The notes under the pieces were generated by a model. It saw nothing but the letters and a program-made list of their open reading frames with translations. It did no database searches and was not told the DNA's origin. A stretch of 64,000 nt of DNA from JBBRDU01 sp038203615. Its GTDB lineage: Bacteria; Verrucomicrobiota; Verrucomicrobiia; Chthoniobacterales; UBA10450. Of this stretch, positions 52,828-61,654 are shown piece after piece; within the stretch, counting starts at the first letter, position 1, and each line of letters starts with the position of its first letter. The position numbers and the translations under genes are program-made. The stretch spans positions 28,409 to 92,408 of the forward strand of contig JBBRDU010000002.1 of assembly GCA_038203615.1 (NCBI GenBank), read 5' to 3'.

Positions 52828-53973
52828 ATGACAGAATCCCCGGAGATTCATCCGCTCAGTAACGAGGCCTTGCTCGCCCCCTTCCGCCGCCTTCCCAGGG
52901 AAGACTGGCTGGTCATCGGATGGGCCCTGGCCATCAAGGTTCTGCTCTTCGTTTTCGGGGCGAAAGCTTTCATGATCCTGGACGACAAACGTCTCCAGAG
53001 CGTGTCCGAGTGGCTGAGTCTCTGGAACCGGTGGGATGCGCAGCACTTTTTGCAGGTGGCGCAGGTCGGCTACAGCAAGGGCCCCCACCTCGTCATTTAC
53101 CCGCTCTTTCCCTTCCTCATTCGGATCGTCGCCGTCGCCATCGGCAATTTTCAGGTGAGCGCCCTTCTCGTTTCCACGGCGGCTTTGATCGCGGTGGTCG
53201 TTCTCCTGCGCCGGTTAGTGCAGCTCGATTATTCCCCGCTCCTGGCGCAGCGCGCTGTCTGGTTCCTCCTAATTTTTCCGACGGCTTACTTTTTGCAGAT
53301 CGGCTACAGCGAAAGCCTCTTTCTCGCTCTCGTTCTGGGCGCTCTTCTGGCGGCCCGGCGCGACTGCTGGTGGTTGGCCGGCTTGCTCGGCGGATTATCA
53401 GCCATGACCCGGGCCAATGGGATTGGACTCCTTCCGACGCTCCTGGTTGAGGCAATGCACCAATGTTATCTCGATCGGAAATGGCGGTGGCGCTGGCTTT
53501 GGCTCGCCCTCGTCCCCGCAGGGCTCGTGGTCTTTCTGCTCATCAATGTGCGAGTCGGCGGTAGTTGGGTGGCCTTCCTCGAAACGCGCCGCGAAATCTT
53601 CCGCACGTCACCCGCCTGGCCCTGGGTCGGAATTCACGAGGCCATCAACAATATGTCCCGCCTTCCCAACCAGGCCGAGATGGTGGGTGCCCAGGAATTG
53701 TACTTTGTTATTCTCACCTTCGTTTGCGCCATCATCAGTTGGTTTAAGCTCCGCCCCGTTTATGCCATGTGGATAACGGTCAACTGGATCGGGTTCGCCA
53801 GCCTCAGCTTCATCCAGAGCGCGCCGCGTTACACGGTCGTCTGTTTCCCCATTTTTATCCTGTTCGCTTTGCTCGGCCAAAGCCGCTTTTGGATCGGCCT
53901 CATCACGGCCTGGTCGCTCTTGTTCCTCGGCCTTTTCGCCGCTCTTTTCGCGCGAGGTTGGTGGGCCTTTTAA
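52828..53973 (+). CDS. PIG-V-like mannosyltransferase-type membrane protein
   Basis: 381 residues, about ten helices. SLWNRWDAQHFLQVAQVGY places the Asp of the GT-C catalytic loop after the first helix. IYPLFPFLIRIVA, YSESLFLALVLGALLAARRD and GLSAMTRANGIGLLP match the bacterial PIG-V (mannosyltransferase) family. It probably transfers a sugar from a lipid carrier. Its stop overlaps the stop of the convergent downstream gene by four bases. Confidence 0.85.
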   Translation: MTESPEIHPLSNEALLAPFRRLPREDWLVIGWALAIKVLLFVFGAKAFMILDDKRLQSVSEWLSLWNRWDAQHFLQVAQVGYSKGPHLVIYPLFPFLIRIVAVAIGNFQVSALLVSTAALIAVVVLLRRLVQLDYSPLLAQRAVWFLLIFPTAYFLQIGYSESLFLALVLGALLAARRDCWWLAGLLGGLSAMTRANGIGLLPTLLVEAMHQCYLDRKWRWRWLWLALVPAGLVVFLLINVRVGGSWVAFLETRREIFRTSPAWPWVGIHEAINNMSRLPNQAEMVGAQELYFVILTFVCAIISWFKLRPVYAMWITVNWIGFASLSFIQSAPRYTVVCFPIFILFALLGQSRFWIGLITAWSLLFLGLFAALFARGWWAF

Positions 53974-56015
53974 ACGGACGCATCAGCCGGTTTCTTCCGG
54001 CCCCGCCATCTGAAGCGATCCCAGTTTGCCAGGATCAGGCTGCCCGCCATGCCCACCAAACAGAGCAAGGTCCCGATGTAATCGGTCCACCTGCGCCGGA
54101 AATGAAAATGATAGGTGCCCGGCGCCAGCTCCGTCTGCATGAATCCCGAATTCGGAATGCCAGGCAGACTGATGGGAGTGATCGCGACTGGAACGTGGTC
54201 GCGCGTCGCCTGCCATTTTGGGAAATAAGAGACATTCAAACGGAGCAAGCCATGCGCGCCGTTCTCCGCCCGCAGGACGATGTCTTCGTCCTGGAAATCG
54301 AGTAATTGAACAGTCCCTTCGCCCTCGACCTGAAAAGGCTTTGGATTCCAATCGCGAAATTGGTAGAGCCAGAGCTGTTGGTCGAAAATCTTGAGCAGGG
54401 TGAAATCGGGTCGCCCCGTCAGGGCATGCTTAAGCAGGGCAAAGCGCACATTGGTGGCGCGCAGGGCTGCGTTCGTATTCCAGCCGATATCGTATTTGAA
54501 ATGACCGGTCGGCATGTGCCAGATCTTGTAGAGGGGGTAGGGCACCTCCATCCCTAGATCCGTTAGGTCGTGATCGTCATAGTCGAAGCCATGGGCGATG
54601 CGAAAAAACTGGCCGGGCGGGATTTCTTTTTGGAGCCAGGCGGTGAATTGCTTGCGTGCTTTCAGGTCGCGGCGTTCCGAATGCCAGATGCTGGGCCGGC
54701 GGATTTCGTTGTGATAAAAAATGGCCGCGGCCCGGCCGAGAATGGGGGCGAGGAACAGGCAGACGAGCGCTCCGAGAACGATGCGCCGGACGAATTGCGG
54801 GCGCCGCGGACCGGAGTGCACGGGAGAGTCGCCCGGGCGATCGAGAAAGTGATCCACTGCTTTCCAGGAACTGACCAGGAGAAATCCGGCCGCCCCGTAC
54901 CAGAACGGCTTAACGAGCATGAGGAGCCGCTCCGCGATGATGTGATTGCGCACCCAGAGCGCGATCGAATTTCCAAAGAGCGCGGCGAAACTGGAACTCG
55001 ACCCGACCATGGTCACGAAAATAAACAAGGCCATGAAGAGCGGCAGGGTGCGCCGGGATCGCCACAGGCAGATCGCCCCGACCAATCCGAAGGAGACGGC
55101 CAGCGGATGCATGCGCGGGAAGAAAGTGCCCGCGGCGAGGGCGTCACTGATGTGCGCGATATCGTTGCCACGGCCGCCCACCTCCGAGGCATAAGGCAGA
55201 GCCGCGAAGTAGGGGACGAGCCAGAAACTGGCGAGAAGAAGGCCGGTGCCGAGACTGGCCGCGAGCAGAGGAAGAGCGCGGCGCCAATCGGTTTCCGCGG
55301 CGGACAGATACCGGCTCAGGCAAAGAAGGGGCACTGCCATTCCGAAGTAGATGAGCTGAATCTGATGAAGCATCAGGGCCAGACCCAGACAGAGCGCGAT
55401 GGCCGCGGCGGTGCGCGGCTTGGGCGCCTCCAGCAACGACGCCATCCAGACCGTCCCCAGCAATGCCGGCACCAGGCTGAACGCACTGGTCCAGACACCC
55501 ACGTCGACGGTCCAGAACCAGCCGCCAATGTCATTGCTCCCCGGATCGGTCAGCAGGAACACAACCGCGATGAGGCCGGCCAGTCGCGACCGCACCGCGC
55601 GGCTGACGAAAAAGAAAGCGGCGTAACCATAAAGGAAATAAAACAGCCAGAAAGCGATTCCATAAGCGCGGCCCAAACTGAGCGTGCCGAAAGAGAGAGC
55701 CTGGATGGCGAGCACGAAGAAATCGGCGCCGACGGCGTAGACGACATTTTGCGGATAGCCGGCAAACCAGCGATGACTCCATCCCCAGGGGAGGCCCTGA
55801 TGCAACAAGGTTTCGCGCAGTTGCCAGATGCGAAAGAGGTGAACGGGATGATCGTGCCCAATCGGCCAGTCGCCGCGGAAGACCGGGAAAAGCATGGTCG
55901 TCGCGAGAGCGAGGACCAAGGCCACACAACTGAGTTCGCGGAACCGTTCCGAGGATAGGAGAGCGCTCGCTCTTTGCCCCCATCCGTTTCCGGCCGCGCT
56001 CACCTCGTTCGCCAC
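53970..56015 (-). CDS. large polytopic membrane protein, GT-C/YfhO-like
   Basis: 681 residues, about 12 helices, then a soluble C-terminal part (about 430-620) and a last helix (about 648-668). The first loop contains DWPIGHDHPVHLFRIWQLRE, an Asp/His-rich loop similar to GT-C glycosyltransferases and YfhO-like proteins. DPGSNDIGGWFWTVDVGVW follows later. Its substrate is unknown. Pairing with a PIG-V-like gene suggests envelope glycan or lipid glycosylation. The complementary strand has a 462-codon open frame that I consider a shadow. Confidence 0.75.
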   Translation of the reverse strand: MANEVSAAGNGWGQRASALLSSERFRELSCVALVLALATTMLFPVFRGDWPIGHDHPVHLFRIWQLRETLLHQGLPWGWSHRWFAGYPQNVVYAVGADFFVLAIQALSFGTLSLGRAYGIAFWLFYFLYGYAAFFFVSRAVRSRLAGLIAVVFLLTDPGSNDIGGWFWTVDVGVWTSAFSLVPALLGTVWMASLLEAPKPRTAAAIALCLGLALMLHQIQLIYFGMAVPLLCLSRYLSAAETDWRRALPLLAASLGTGLLLASFWLVPYFAALPYASEVGGRGNDIAHISDALAAGTFFPRMHPLAVSFGLVGAICLWRSRRTLPLFMALFIFVTMVGSSSSFAALFGNSIALWVRNHIIAERLLMLVKPFWYGAAGFLLVSSWKAVDHFLDRPGDSPVHSGPRRPQFVRRIVLGALVCLFLAPILGRAAAIFYHNEIRRPSIWHSERRDLKARKQFTAWLQKEIPPGQFFRIAHGFDYDDHDLTDLGMEVPYPLYKIWHMPTGHFKYDIGWNTNAALRATNVRFALLKHALTGRPDFTLLKIFDQQLWLYQFRDWNPKPFQVEGEGTVQLLDFQDEDIVLRAENGAHGLLRLNVSYFPKWQATRDHVPVAITPISLPGIPNSGFMQTELAPGTYHFHFRRRWTDYIGTLLCLVGMAGSLILANWDRFRWRGRKKPADASV

Positions 56016-56160
56016 GCGGTCACCATCGCCTTAACGAAAAGGCCGGAACAAGGCTAAAGTCACGTCAAACACGAAACGCCTGACGTGGGTTATCAGCGAT
56101 TGGTTATCAGTTATCAGAAAAATAGGAAACCGGGCAAGGCGCAACGCCACATCAGGCAGG

Positions 56161-56180
56161 GGCGATTGCCCTCAATCGCC
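56161..56180. repeat. REP-like palindrome, copy 2
   Basis: GGCGATTG-CCCT-CAATCGCC, a perfect 8-bp stem with a four-base loop, lies in the spacer between the GT-C-like gene and nuoA. It is the same family as 1902-1921 and 60136-60155. Confidence 0.7.
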
Positions 56181-56224
56181 TGGGCCAAAAGGAATCGCCC
56201 ACGCTCCGCTCACTCAGCCCGTCA

Positions 56225-56596
56225 CTACTTCTTGAAATCGAGCGCGCCTTTTTTCAAGGCATAGACGTAGCCCACCATCAGGATGCTGACGAAACTTAGC
56301 ATGCTCCAGAAAATGGTGCTGCCATGCGCGATCATTTCTTTAAAGACGACCGCCCATGGATACATGAACACGATCTCCAGATCGAAAAGAATGAAGAGCA
56401 TCGCCACCAGATAGAACTTCACGCTGAAACGGGGCTGGGCCTCGCCTTGCGGGATCATGCCGCACTCGTAGGCCATGTCCTTGGCCGCGCTGCGTCTCCC
56501 GGTCTTGCCCACGATCACGCTGACGAGCAGCGCTGATCCGGCAAAAATCATCGCCACGATAATCTGCAAGAGAACCGGCAGATAATCCCGTAACAT
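56225..56596 (-). CDS. nuoA: NADH-quinone oxidoreductase subunit A, isolated gene
   Basis: 123 residues with three helices. YECGMIPQGEAQPRFSVKFY and AMLFILFDLEIVFMYPWA are the diagnostic NuoA blocks. The second contains the conserved acidic residues of the membrane arm. No nuoB or other complex I gene follows in the window, so this is a stand-alone copy. An unrelated small gene lies just upstream on the same strand. Confidence 0.94.
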   Translation of the reverse strand: MLRDYLPVLLQIIVAMIFAGSALLVSVIVGKTGRRSAAKDMAYECGMIPQGEAQPRFSVKFYLVAMLFILFDLEIVFMYPWAVVFKEMIAHGSTIFWSMLSFVSILMVGYVYALKKGALDFKK

Positions 56597-56634
56597 GTCG
56601 GGATCCTAAACGACGCGCGTCCCGCGCGCGACCG

Positions 56635-56949
56635 TTACCTTTGGAATCCGGCCAGGTGGCCGTTTTGCGGAGCGATGGCGTTGGCCAAAGCCGAGGGCAA
56701 TCCTTTGTACTTCTTGCCGTTCTTCTTGACCGCACCGCGAGCCACCAGATTTTGCAGTTTCTCGTAGGCTCGGAGTCGGAGCATCTCTTCACCGCCGCTG
56801 GCTGCGTTTCGAGCACGAAGATTCTCGTGCACAGTCTCGAAGAGTTGCTTGAATTCGAACGATGCACGCCGCGACAGTATCGCCACCAGTTCCTCTGTCA
56901 CCAGATCGGGAACTCGACGCGAGAATGCATTTTTCTTAAGGATAGCCAT
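56635..56949 (-). CDS. small basic protein, unknown
   Basis: 104 residues rich in Lys and Arg. VTEELVAILSRRASFEFKQL, MLRLRAYEKLQNLVARGAVK and KNGKKYKGLPSALANAIAP are consistent with a winged-helix DNA-binding fold (helices, then a basic wing), but I cannot name the family. It lies 38 bases upstream of nuoA on the same strand. Confidence 0.6.
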   Translation of the reverse strand: MAILKKNAFSRRVPDLVTEELVAILSRRASFEFKQLFETVHENLRARNAASGGEEMLRLRAYEKLQNLVARGAVKKNGKKYKGLPSALANAIAPQNGHLAGFQR

Positions 56950-57094
56950 AGGTCATGGAGGATAACATATTCGAGCTGGACCGCAGTAGTTTTTCTCGCA
57001 GAAACGATAGCTTTTGGCACAGAATGCGCCGAAATGGCGCAGTTCCGCTTGGTCAGCCTGTAGGGAAAGCTGTTAGCTTCCTTATCCATCCGCC

Positions 57095-58921
57095 CTACGG
57101 CGTCTCACTTGGTGTAGGCGAAGGCCTGGGAGCCGGTGTCGGAGCCAGCCTTGGCTGGATTAATCCGGGCCAGCCGAGGCTTCCCCCCAGCACGTTCAAA
57201 CCGGTGTGCTGATATCCAAAAACACCGGCGCCGCCGATGAGCAACGCGCCCAATCCGGTCTGGCTCAGCGTGACGGGCCCGATCGATTCGGCCAGGTAGC
57301 CATTGTGATGGTAACGCTGGGACGAGACGATCGGCGTAAGGTGTTTGGCGATGATCTCGGGCGGCGGGAGCTTGCTCACATCGACGTAATCATTCATGGC
57401 CGGCATGAAGGCAGCGCCCATCAGAAGCATCGGCCTCAGCGTATTATCCAGGCGCGTGTAGAGCAGGCCCAAATCGAGATACGTAAACATGTGGGTCGGG
57501 TCGGGCAGGGCATGCGCGGCGCGTTTGTAACCGGCCGTGCTCGACAGATTCAACGCGTTTGCCCCGGCGCGCCCCATGGCCTGTTCGACCGAGGCCGTGT
57601 CGAGCCCTGCGACCATGAACCGTTCCGAAACAGCCAGGGTCGGGCGCAGCGCGAAAAACCCCGCGCTGTAAGGCGTCGCGATATAATGGACGCCGTTCTT
57701 GTCCGTCTCGACCCATGCGCCGTCGTCATCCAGCACCCGGGCCAGCACGTTTGCCATCTTCTTGGCCTTGGCGAAATCCTTGACCGGGAAGGCGACGAGC
57801 GCGGCGGGCCAATGCTCGTCCTGGCGCCAGTCGGCCACGGCGCCGACCTCCGAGCCAAAGGCCGCCTTCCATTGCTCGGCTGTAATTCCAGCGGCGGCCA
57901 GGCCCTGGCCAATCTTTTGCAGGCGCACTTCCAGGTATCCTGCGCCGGGGGCCGGATCGACCAGGGACAATTGCTTTGAGATATTCAGCAGGCTCGCGAG
58001 GTAGAGAAAAGTGTCGGCGCTGGCCAGGGAAAGAGAGTTTCGCGTTAGCTCGGCATCCCCCGTTTGTTCCGGCATGCCGATAAAAAAAACGTCGTGCATT
58101 TTTGCGCCGTCAAAACGCGTGGTGGCGCAAATGCTCCGAATCTGGTGCAGCAGACTCGACGGATCGGGTTTCACCGGCGGTCCGGCCGAGGCCCGCCACG
58201 CCGCCAGTTTTTCGGAGAAAACCTTTGGCTGCAGATAAAGACAGACCGCGTAGCTGGGCGGCATGTTCGACATGGTATCGCGGAAATCCGGCTCGGCGCT
58301 GAGCAGCGTCTGCAGGTCGGTCGCGCGCCCGTCCGCGCGATCCAGCAGGGCCTTCAGTTCGTCCACATTGTTCGCTGCGAAAAACCAGTGATCGTCATAG
58401 ACCGTGCAGACGATCGTCGAAGCCACCCGGTAAACCTGGAGCTTGTGCTGCTGGTATTCGACTGTTTCGGGCGCTGCGCCGGCCTTCTGCTGGCCCAGCA
58501 GTTTTACGCGCCAGCGGCTGATGATCTTCTCCGCTTCTTCCGCGGTGCCGCCAAAGCGAAATCCGGCCACGATCTTCGGCTGATCATTCTCCGCGGAGAT
58601 GACTGCAAAAAACGCGTCTTTCGGATCGAGCTGTTCCAGCTCCCGCGTTTTTTGGGATAGGGAACTCGCGCTGGGCACGCGGCTGAGCGGTTTGCGCAGG
58701 AAATCCTGCACGGCCGGCTCGGTATAGAGTTGGTAGAGATCGGAGCGATGCCATTCATCACGGGTCCGCTGCAAATCTGGCAAGTGAACCAGGGCAACGG
58801 TGCCACGGGGGAGGAGCGCGGTGACAGCGGCGTTCGAGGTCTTGTGCGAGCTGCGCACGCCGTAGCCGACCGCCAGCGCCAGCGCCACCGCCGTCACGAT
58901 AATGAGAAAGATTCGATACAT
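57095..58921 (-). CDS. exported DUF3352-like protein
   Basis: 608 residues with a membrane anchor or signal (IFLIIVTAVALALAVGYGV). The remainder is extracytoplasmic. ALLPRGTVALVHLPDLQRTR and repeated alpha/beta segments (AVISAENDQPKIVAGFRF, DHWFFAANNVDELKALLDRA) resemble DUF3352 proteins, whose function is unknown. The C-terminus is Pro-rich. It is transcribed alone. Confidence 0.7.
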   Translation of the reverse strand: MYRIFLIIVTAVALALAVGYGVRSSHKTSNAAVTALLPRGTVALVHLPDLQRTRDEWHRSDLYQLYTEPAVQDFLRKPLSRVPSASSLSQKTRELEQLDPKDAFFAVISAENDQPKIVAGFRFGGTAEEAEKIISRWRVKLLGQQKAGAAPETVEYQQHKLQVYRVASTIVCTVYDDHWFFAANNVDELKALLDRADGRATDLQTLLSAEPDFRDTMSNMPPSYAVCLYLQPKVFSEKLAAWRASAGPPVKPDPSSLLHQIRSICATTRFDGAKMHDVFFIGMPEQTGDAELTRNSLSLASADTFLYLASLLNISKQLSLVDPAPGAGYLEVRLQKIGQGLAAAGITAEQWKAAFGSEVGAVADWRQDEHWPAALVAFPVKDFAKAKKMANVLARVLDDDGAWVETDKNGVHYIATPYSAGFFALRPTLAVSERFMVAGLDTASVEQAMGRAGANALNLSSTAGYKRAAHALPDPTHMFTYLDLGLLYTRLDNTLRPMLLMGAAFMPAMNDYVDVSKLPPPEIIAKHLTPIVSSQRYHHNGYLAESIGPVTLSQTGLGALLIGGAGVFGYQHTGLNVLGGSLGWPGLIQPRLAPTPAPRPSPTPSETP

Positions 58922-59012
58922 GGTTCAGGATGCTCGATACGCGATGGGTGATCTCAGAGCAACTGGAGGGGCGGCCATGCCGGCCGCAGGGGAGGGGGGA
59001 CAGGAGGTTTGA

Positions 59013-59097
59013 GACAGGATTAACAGGATTATCTGGATTTGGGGAAAAGAGATTCTGAACTCCCTTCTTCAATCAAGTGAATCCTGTAAATCCTGTC
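59013..59097. repeat. 18-bp inverted repeat of the AATCCTGT word
   Basis: GACAGGATTAACAGGATT (59013-59030) and AATCCTGTAAATCCTGTC (59080-59097) are inverted copies with one mismatch. Similar words flank the 21415-21554 element, and related ones occur near 9661, 61162 and 62138. Confidence 0.6.
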
Positions 59098-59157
59098 TAA
59101 CCTCTTCCTTCCTATTTCAGCTTTTTCGTTGTCCGCTTTTCCTCTTTTCTTTTCGTC

Positions 59158-60048
59158 CTACGCGCGCGGATGAAACTGCCGGTGCACCGCCTTCAGTCGT
59201 TGCTGGTCCACATGCGTATAAACCTGCGTGGTCGAGATGTCCGCGTGTCCGAGCATCTCCTGGATAATGCGCAGATCCGCCCCGTTACTGAGCAGGTGAG
59301 TGGCGAAACTGTGCCGGAGCAGATGGGGATAAATATTCGTTTCCAGCCCGGAATGGCGCGCGTGCTTTTTTACGATCTGCCAGATCCGGGAAGTGGTCAG
59401 TTTAGTCCCGCGCGCGGAGAGAAAAATCTCACTGCTACTGCGCGGTTTTACCAGCTTGATGCGCTCGGCCGACAAGTAGGAGGCCAGCGCTTCGCACGCC
59501 TTGCGTCCTACCGGGACCAGCCGCGTCTTGTTGCCTTTGCCCGTCACGCGCAGGATGCCTTCCTCGGTTGAAAAGTTTTCGAGACGCGCATTGGCCAGTT
59601 CCGAAATACGCAGCCCGCTGGCATAGAGCAGCTCGATCATGGCGCGATCGCGCAATCCAAGGGCGACTTTTGTGTCGATGCTTTCGATCAACTGTTGCAC
59701 CTGCAACTCGTTGAGCGTTTCGGGGAGATAACGTTCGATCCGTGGCAAGGTCAGCGCCTCCGTGGGGTCGCGCCGCAAGGCTCCGCGGTTGGCCAGATGG
59801 CGGAAGAAAATCTTGAGCGCCACGACGATTAATTTGATGGAGGAGGCCGAGAGCCCGCCCCGTTTTCGGTCGCCCAGGTATTCGCTGATCAGGTCCAGCT
59901 CGACCGCTTGCGGGGCCACGATCTTTCTGCGGGAGGCGCACCAGTGAGCGAACTCCTCGAGCGATCGGCGGGTGGAAAGCTGGTAGTTGTCAGAAAGCCC
60001 CCGTTCCACCGCAAGGAAACGAATGAACGAGTCGATGGCCGGCTGCAT
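59158..60048 (-). CDS. xerD: tyrosine recombinase XerD-like
   Basis: 296 residues, the usual Xer length. The SAM-like core-binding domain is at about 1-90. The catalytic residues are all present: Arg in ASGLRISELANARL, Lys in VTGKGNKTRLVPV, His and Arg in PHLLRHSFATHLL, His in LGHADISTTQVYTHV, and the nucleophile Tyr in that same block. It should resolve chromosome dimers at dif together with a partner. I chose the ATG at 60048, where the Xer homology starts; the longer frame adds 34 unrelated residues. No dif-like site was recognised nearby. Confidence 0.92.
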   Translation of the reverse strand: MQPAIDSFIRFLAVERGLSDNYQLSTRRSLEEFAHWCASRRKIVAPQAVELDLISEYLGDRKRGGLSASSIKLIVVALKIFFRHLANRGALRRDPTEALTLPRIERYLPETLNELQVQQLIESIDTKVALGLRDRAMIELLYASGLRISELANARLENFSTEEGILRVTGKGNKTRLVPVGRKACEALASYLSAERIKLVKPRSSSEIFLSARGTKLTTSRIWQIVKKHARHSGLETNIYPHLLRHSFATHLLSNGADLRIIQEMLGHADISTTQVYTHVDQQRLKAVHRQFHPRA

Positions 60049-60135
60049 CTGGAAAGTAGAAGGTAGAAAGGAGAAATTAGAAAGTCGAATACGGCCCCAC
60101 GGGCCGAAGTTGGAAGTTAGGAGCTGGGAGTTGGG

Positions 60136-60155
60136 GGCGATTGACCTCAATCGCC
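60136..60155. repeat. REP-like palindrome, copy 3
   Basis: GGCGATTG-ACCT-CAATCGCC, perfect 8-bp stem, in the ~300-base gap before the UVR-motif gene. The rest of the gap shows nothing I can name except two TTGACA-like words at about 60304 and 60325. Confidence 0.7.
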
Positions 60156-60349
60156 TTCCCCATCCTTCGGAGGGACGAGGTTCTCTCGTCCCACTCTGCC
60201 CAGGCCAGGATAGGGATTAAACCGACTGTTTTCCCCTCCAAAAAGAACCGAACAAAACGGCGGCCTCCCCGGTCTAATATGCGTGATTTACCTCCCCAAC
60301 CCCTTTGACAGAACCGCGACCTTATTGACAAACGAAGGTTAAATGTTCG

Positions 60350-61117
60350 ATGCTTTCTTATAACATGAGTTTGGACCTCAACACGATTTTGAAGGATTGG
60401 CCGCATGAAACGGGCGCGATCAAGGTGCGCAAGATCCTCGGGCTCGATGGTCGTGAAAAGTTACAGCTCCGAATTGATCTCGGAGTTTTGCAGATGGAAA
60501 TGTCGGGCCGGCCGGATGGAGTTCGTCCGAACGGATGCGAATCACTGCTGGCCTATCATCAGCAACGGGCCGGGCGCGCGGAGGAGCGCGGCCAGGAGTA
60601 CGGTCTGAGCCCGGAGCAATGCGCCGAGCTCCAGCAGGAGGGGATTCAGTATTATCACCGCTACCTCAGCCTCTTTCAAATCAACGAATTCGCCGGGGTC
60701 GTGCGCGATACGCAACGGAATCTCGATTTGTTCAGCTTCGTGACGGAACACACCGACCGGGACGAGTTGTCCTGGACCATGCAGCAATTTCGTCCCTACG
60801 TGTTGATGATGAACACGCGGGCCAAAGCCTCCATTCTGCTGGCTCAGGGCAAGTTCGCCGACGCCATGCTGCAGATTCAATATGGGCGCGATGCCATTGC
60901 CGATTTCTTCCAGCGCTCGAGCGCGCCGGAGTTGGTGGCCAAGAGTTCAGAGATCGCGTTTCTCGATGAATGGCTGGAGGAAGTAAAAGCGAAACGACCG
61001 CTCTCCAAGATGGAGATCATGCAGCGCGAGATGGAACGAGCGGTGGCGGGCGAGTTGTATGAGCGCGCCGCTGAACTGCGCGACGCCATCAACCAGCTCA
61101 AGACGCAAACGCACTAG
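60350..61117 (+). CDS. UvrB/UvrC-motif protein, unknown
   Basis: 255 residues. The C-terminal ~35 residues (MEIMQREMERAVAGELYERA) form a UVR motif, which mediates contacts in nucleotide excision repair proteins and in McsA-like regulators. The body is helical and includes GLSPEQCAELQQEGIQYYHR. There is no nuclease or helicase domain. An alternative start lies five codons downstream (60365). Similar proteins occur in Verrucomicrobiota; their function is unknown to me. Confidence 0.75.
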   Translation: MLSYNMSLDLNTILKDWPHETGAIKVRKILGLDGREKLQLRIDLGVLQMEMSGRPDGVRPNGCESLLAYHQQRAGRAEERGQEYGLSPEQCAELQQEGIQYYHRYLSLFQINEFAGVVRDTQRNLDLFSFVTEHTDRDELSWTMQQFRPYVLMMNTRAKASILLAQGKFADAMLQIQYGRDAIADFFQRSSAPELVAKSSEIAFLDEWLEEVKAKRPLSKMEIMQREMERAVAGELYERAAELRDAINQLKTQTH

Positions 61118-61250
61118 GCGGAAAAAGCTGAAAACCGGACAGCGGAAACGCTGAAATTGTTTTACCGCGGATTACGCGGATGACACGGATATGGGAGGGA
61201 TGAGTCCCATGAATCCGACCTCCGTCGTCCGGTTCTACCTTCCGATCACC

Positions 61251-61272
61251 CGTAGGCGACGGCGGTGCCGAG
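61251..61272. repeat. 22-bp copy of the right-end array's ORF-3' sequence
   Basis: This segment matches 62309-62330 at 21 of 22 positions. It lies just after the stop of the XRE gene (minus strand) and translates there as GTAVAY, like GAAVAY in the array ORFs. Confidence 0.55.
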
Positions 61273-61288
61273 TTTGACTCGACCTTGC

Positions 61289-61651
61289 CTAAGCGCCCCG
61301 GACCAATCTGCGGTTCTTGCGTCTGAGGGTCCCTTCCTTCTCTTCGGCAATGCCTGAAAGAATCACCGGTGCGGTATCAGGGAACTCGGCGACGAGCGAC
61401 AAACTGCCGCCCATCGCCTCGACGTAAGCGCGCAACGTTGAAATCAATAGATCGGCGCGTTGTTCCAAGCGTGATACGCTATCCTGTTTGATACAAAGAG
61501 CTTTGGCGACCTCGACCTGTGTGCGCTTGCGAGCCCGCCGCAGCTCCCGTCGAGTCATTTCTTCAGCAATCAACCGACCCGCCCGGCTTTCGACTTTCTT
61601 GCGCTGGGCTGGGCTTAAGCTTCGGATAATCCGGTTTACATTTTTAGACAT
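61289..61651 (-). CDS. XRE-family antitoxin-like transcriptional regulator (HigA type)
   Basis: 120 residues. A helix-turn-helix (about 40-75; KRTQVEVAKALCIKQDSVSR, then LEQRADLLISTLRAYVEAMG) matches the HTH_37/XRE antitoxins of HigBA-type modules. It starts three bases after the toxin frame, and toxin-first order is typical of HigBA. It looks intact although the toxin frame is broken. Confidence 0.85.
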   Translation of the reverse strand: MSKNVNRIIRSLSPAQRKKVESRAGRLIAEEMTRRELRRARKRTQVEVAKALCIKQDSVSRLEQRADLLISTLRAYVEAMGGSLSLVAEFPDTAPVILSGIAEEKEGTLRRKNRRLVRGA

Positions 61652-61654
61652 GAC

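Noticed and set aside
54570..55958. 462-codon open frame opposite the GT-C-like membrane gene
   Set aside because: It has highly polar, Glu/Gln/Arg-rich translation with no family signal. It is the complement of a hydrophobic GC-rich gene, which commonly leaves the opposite frame open.
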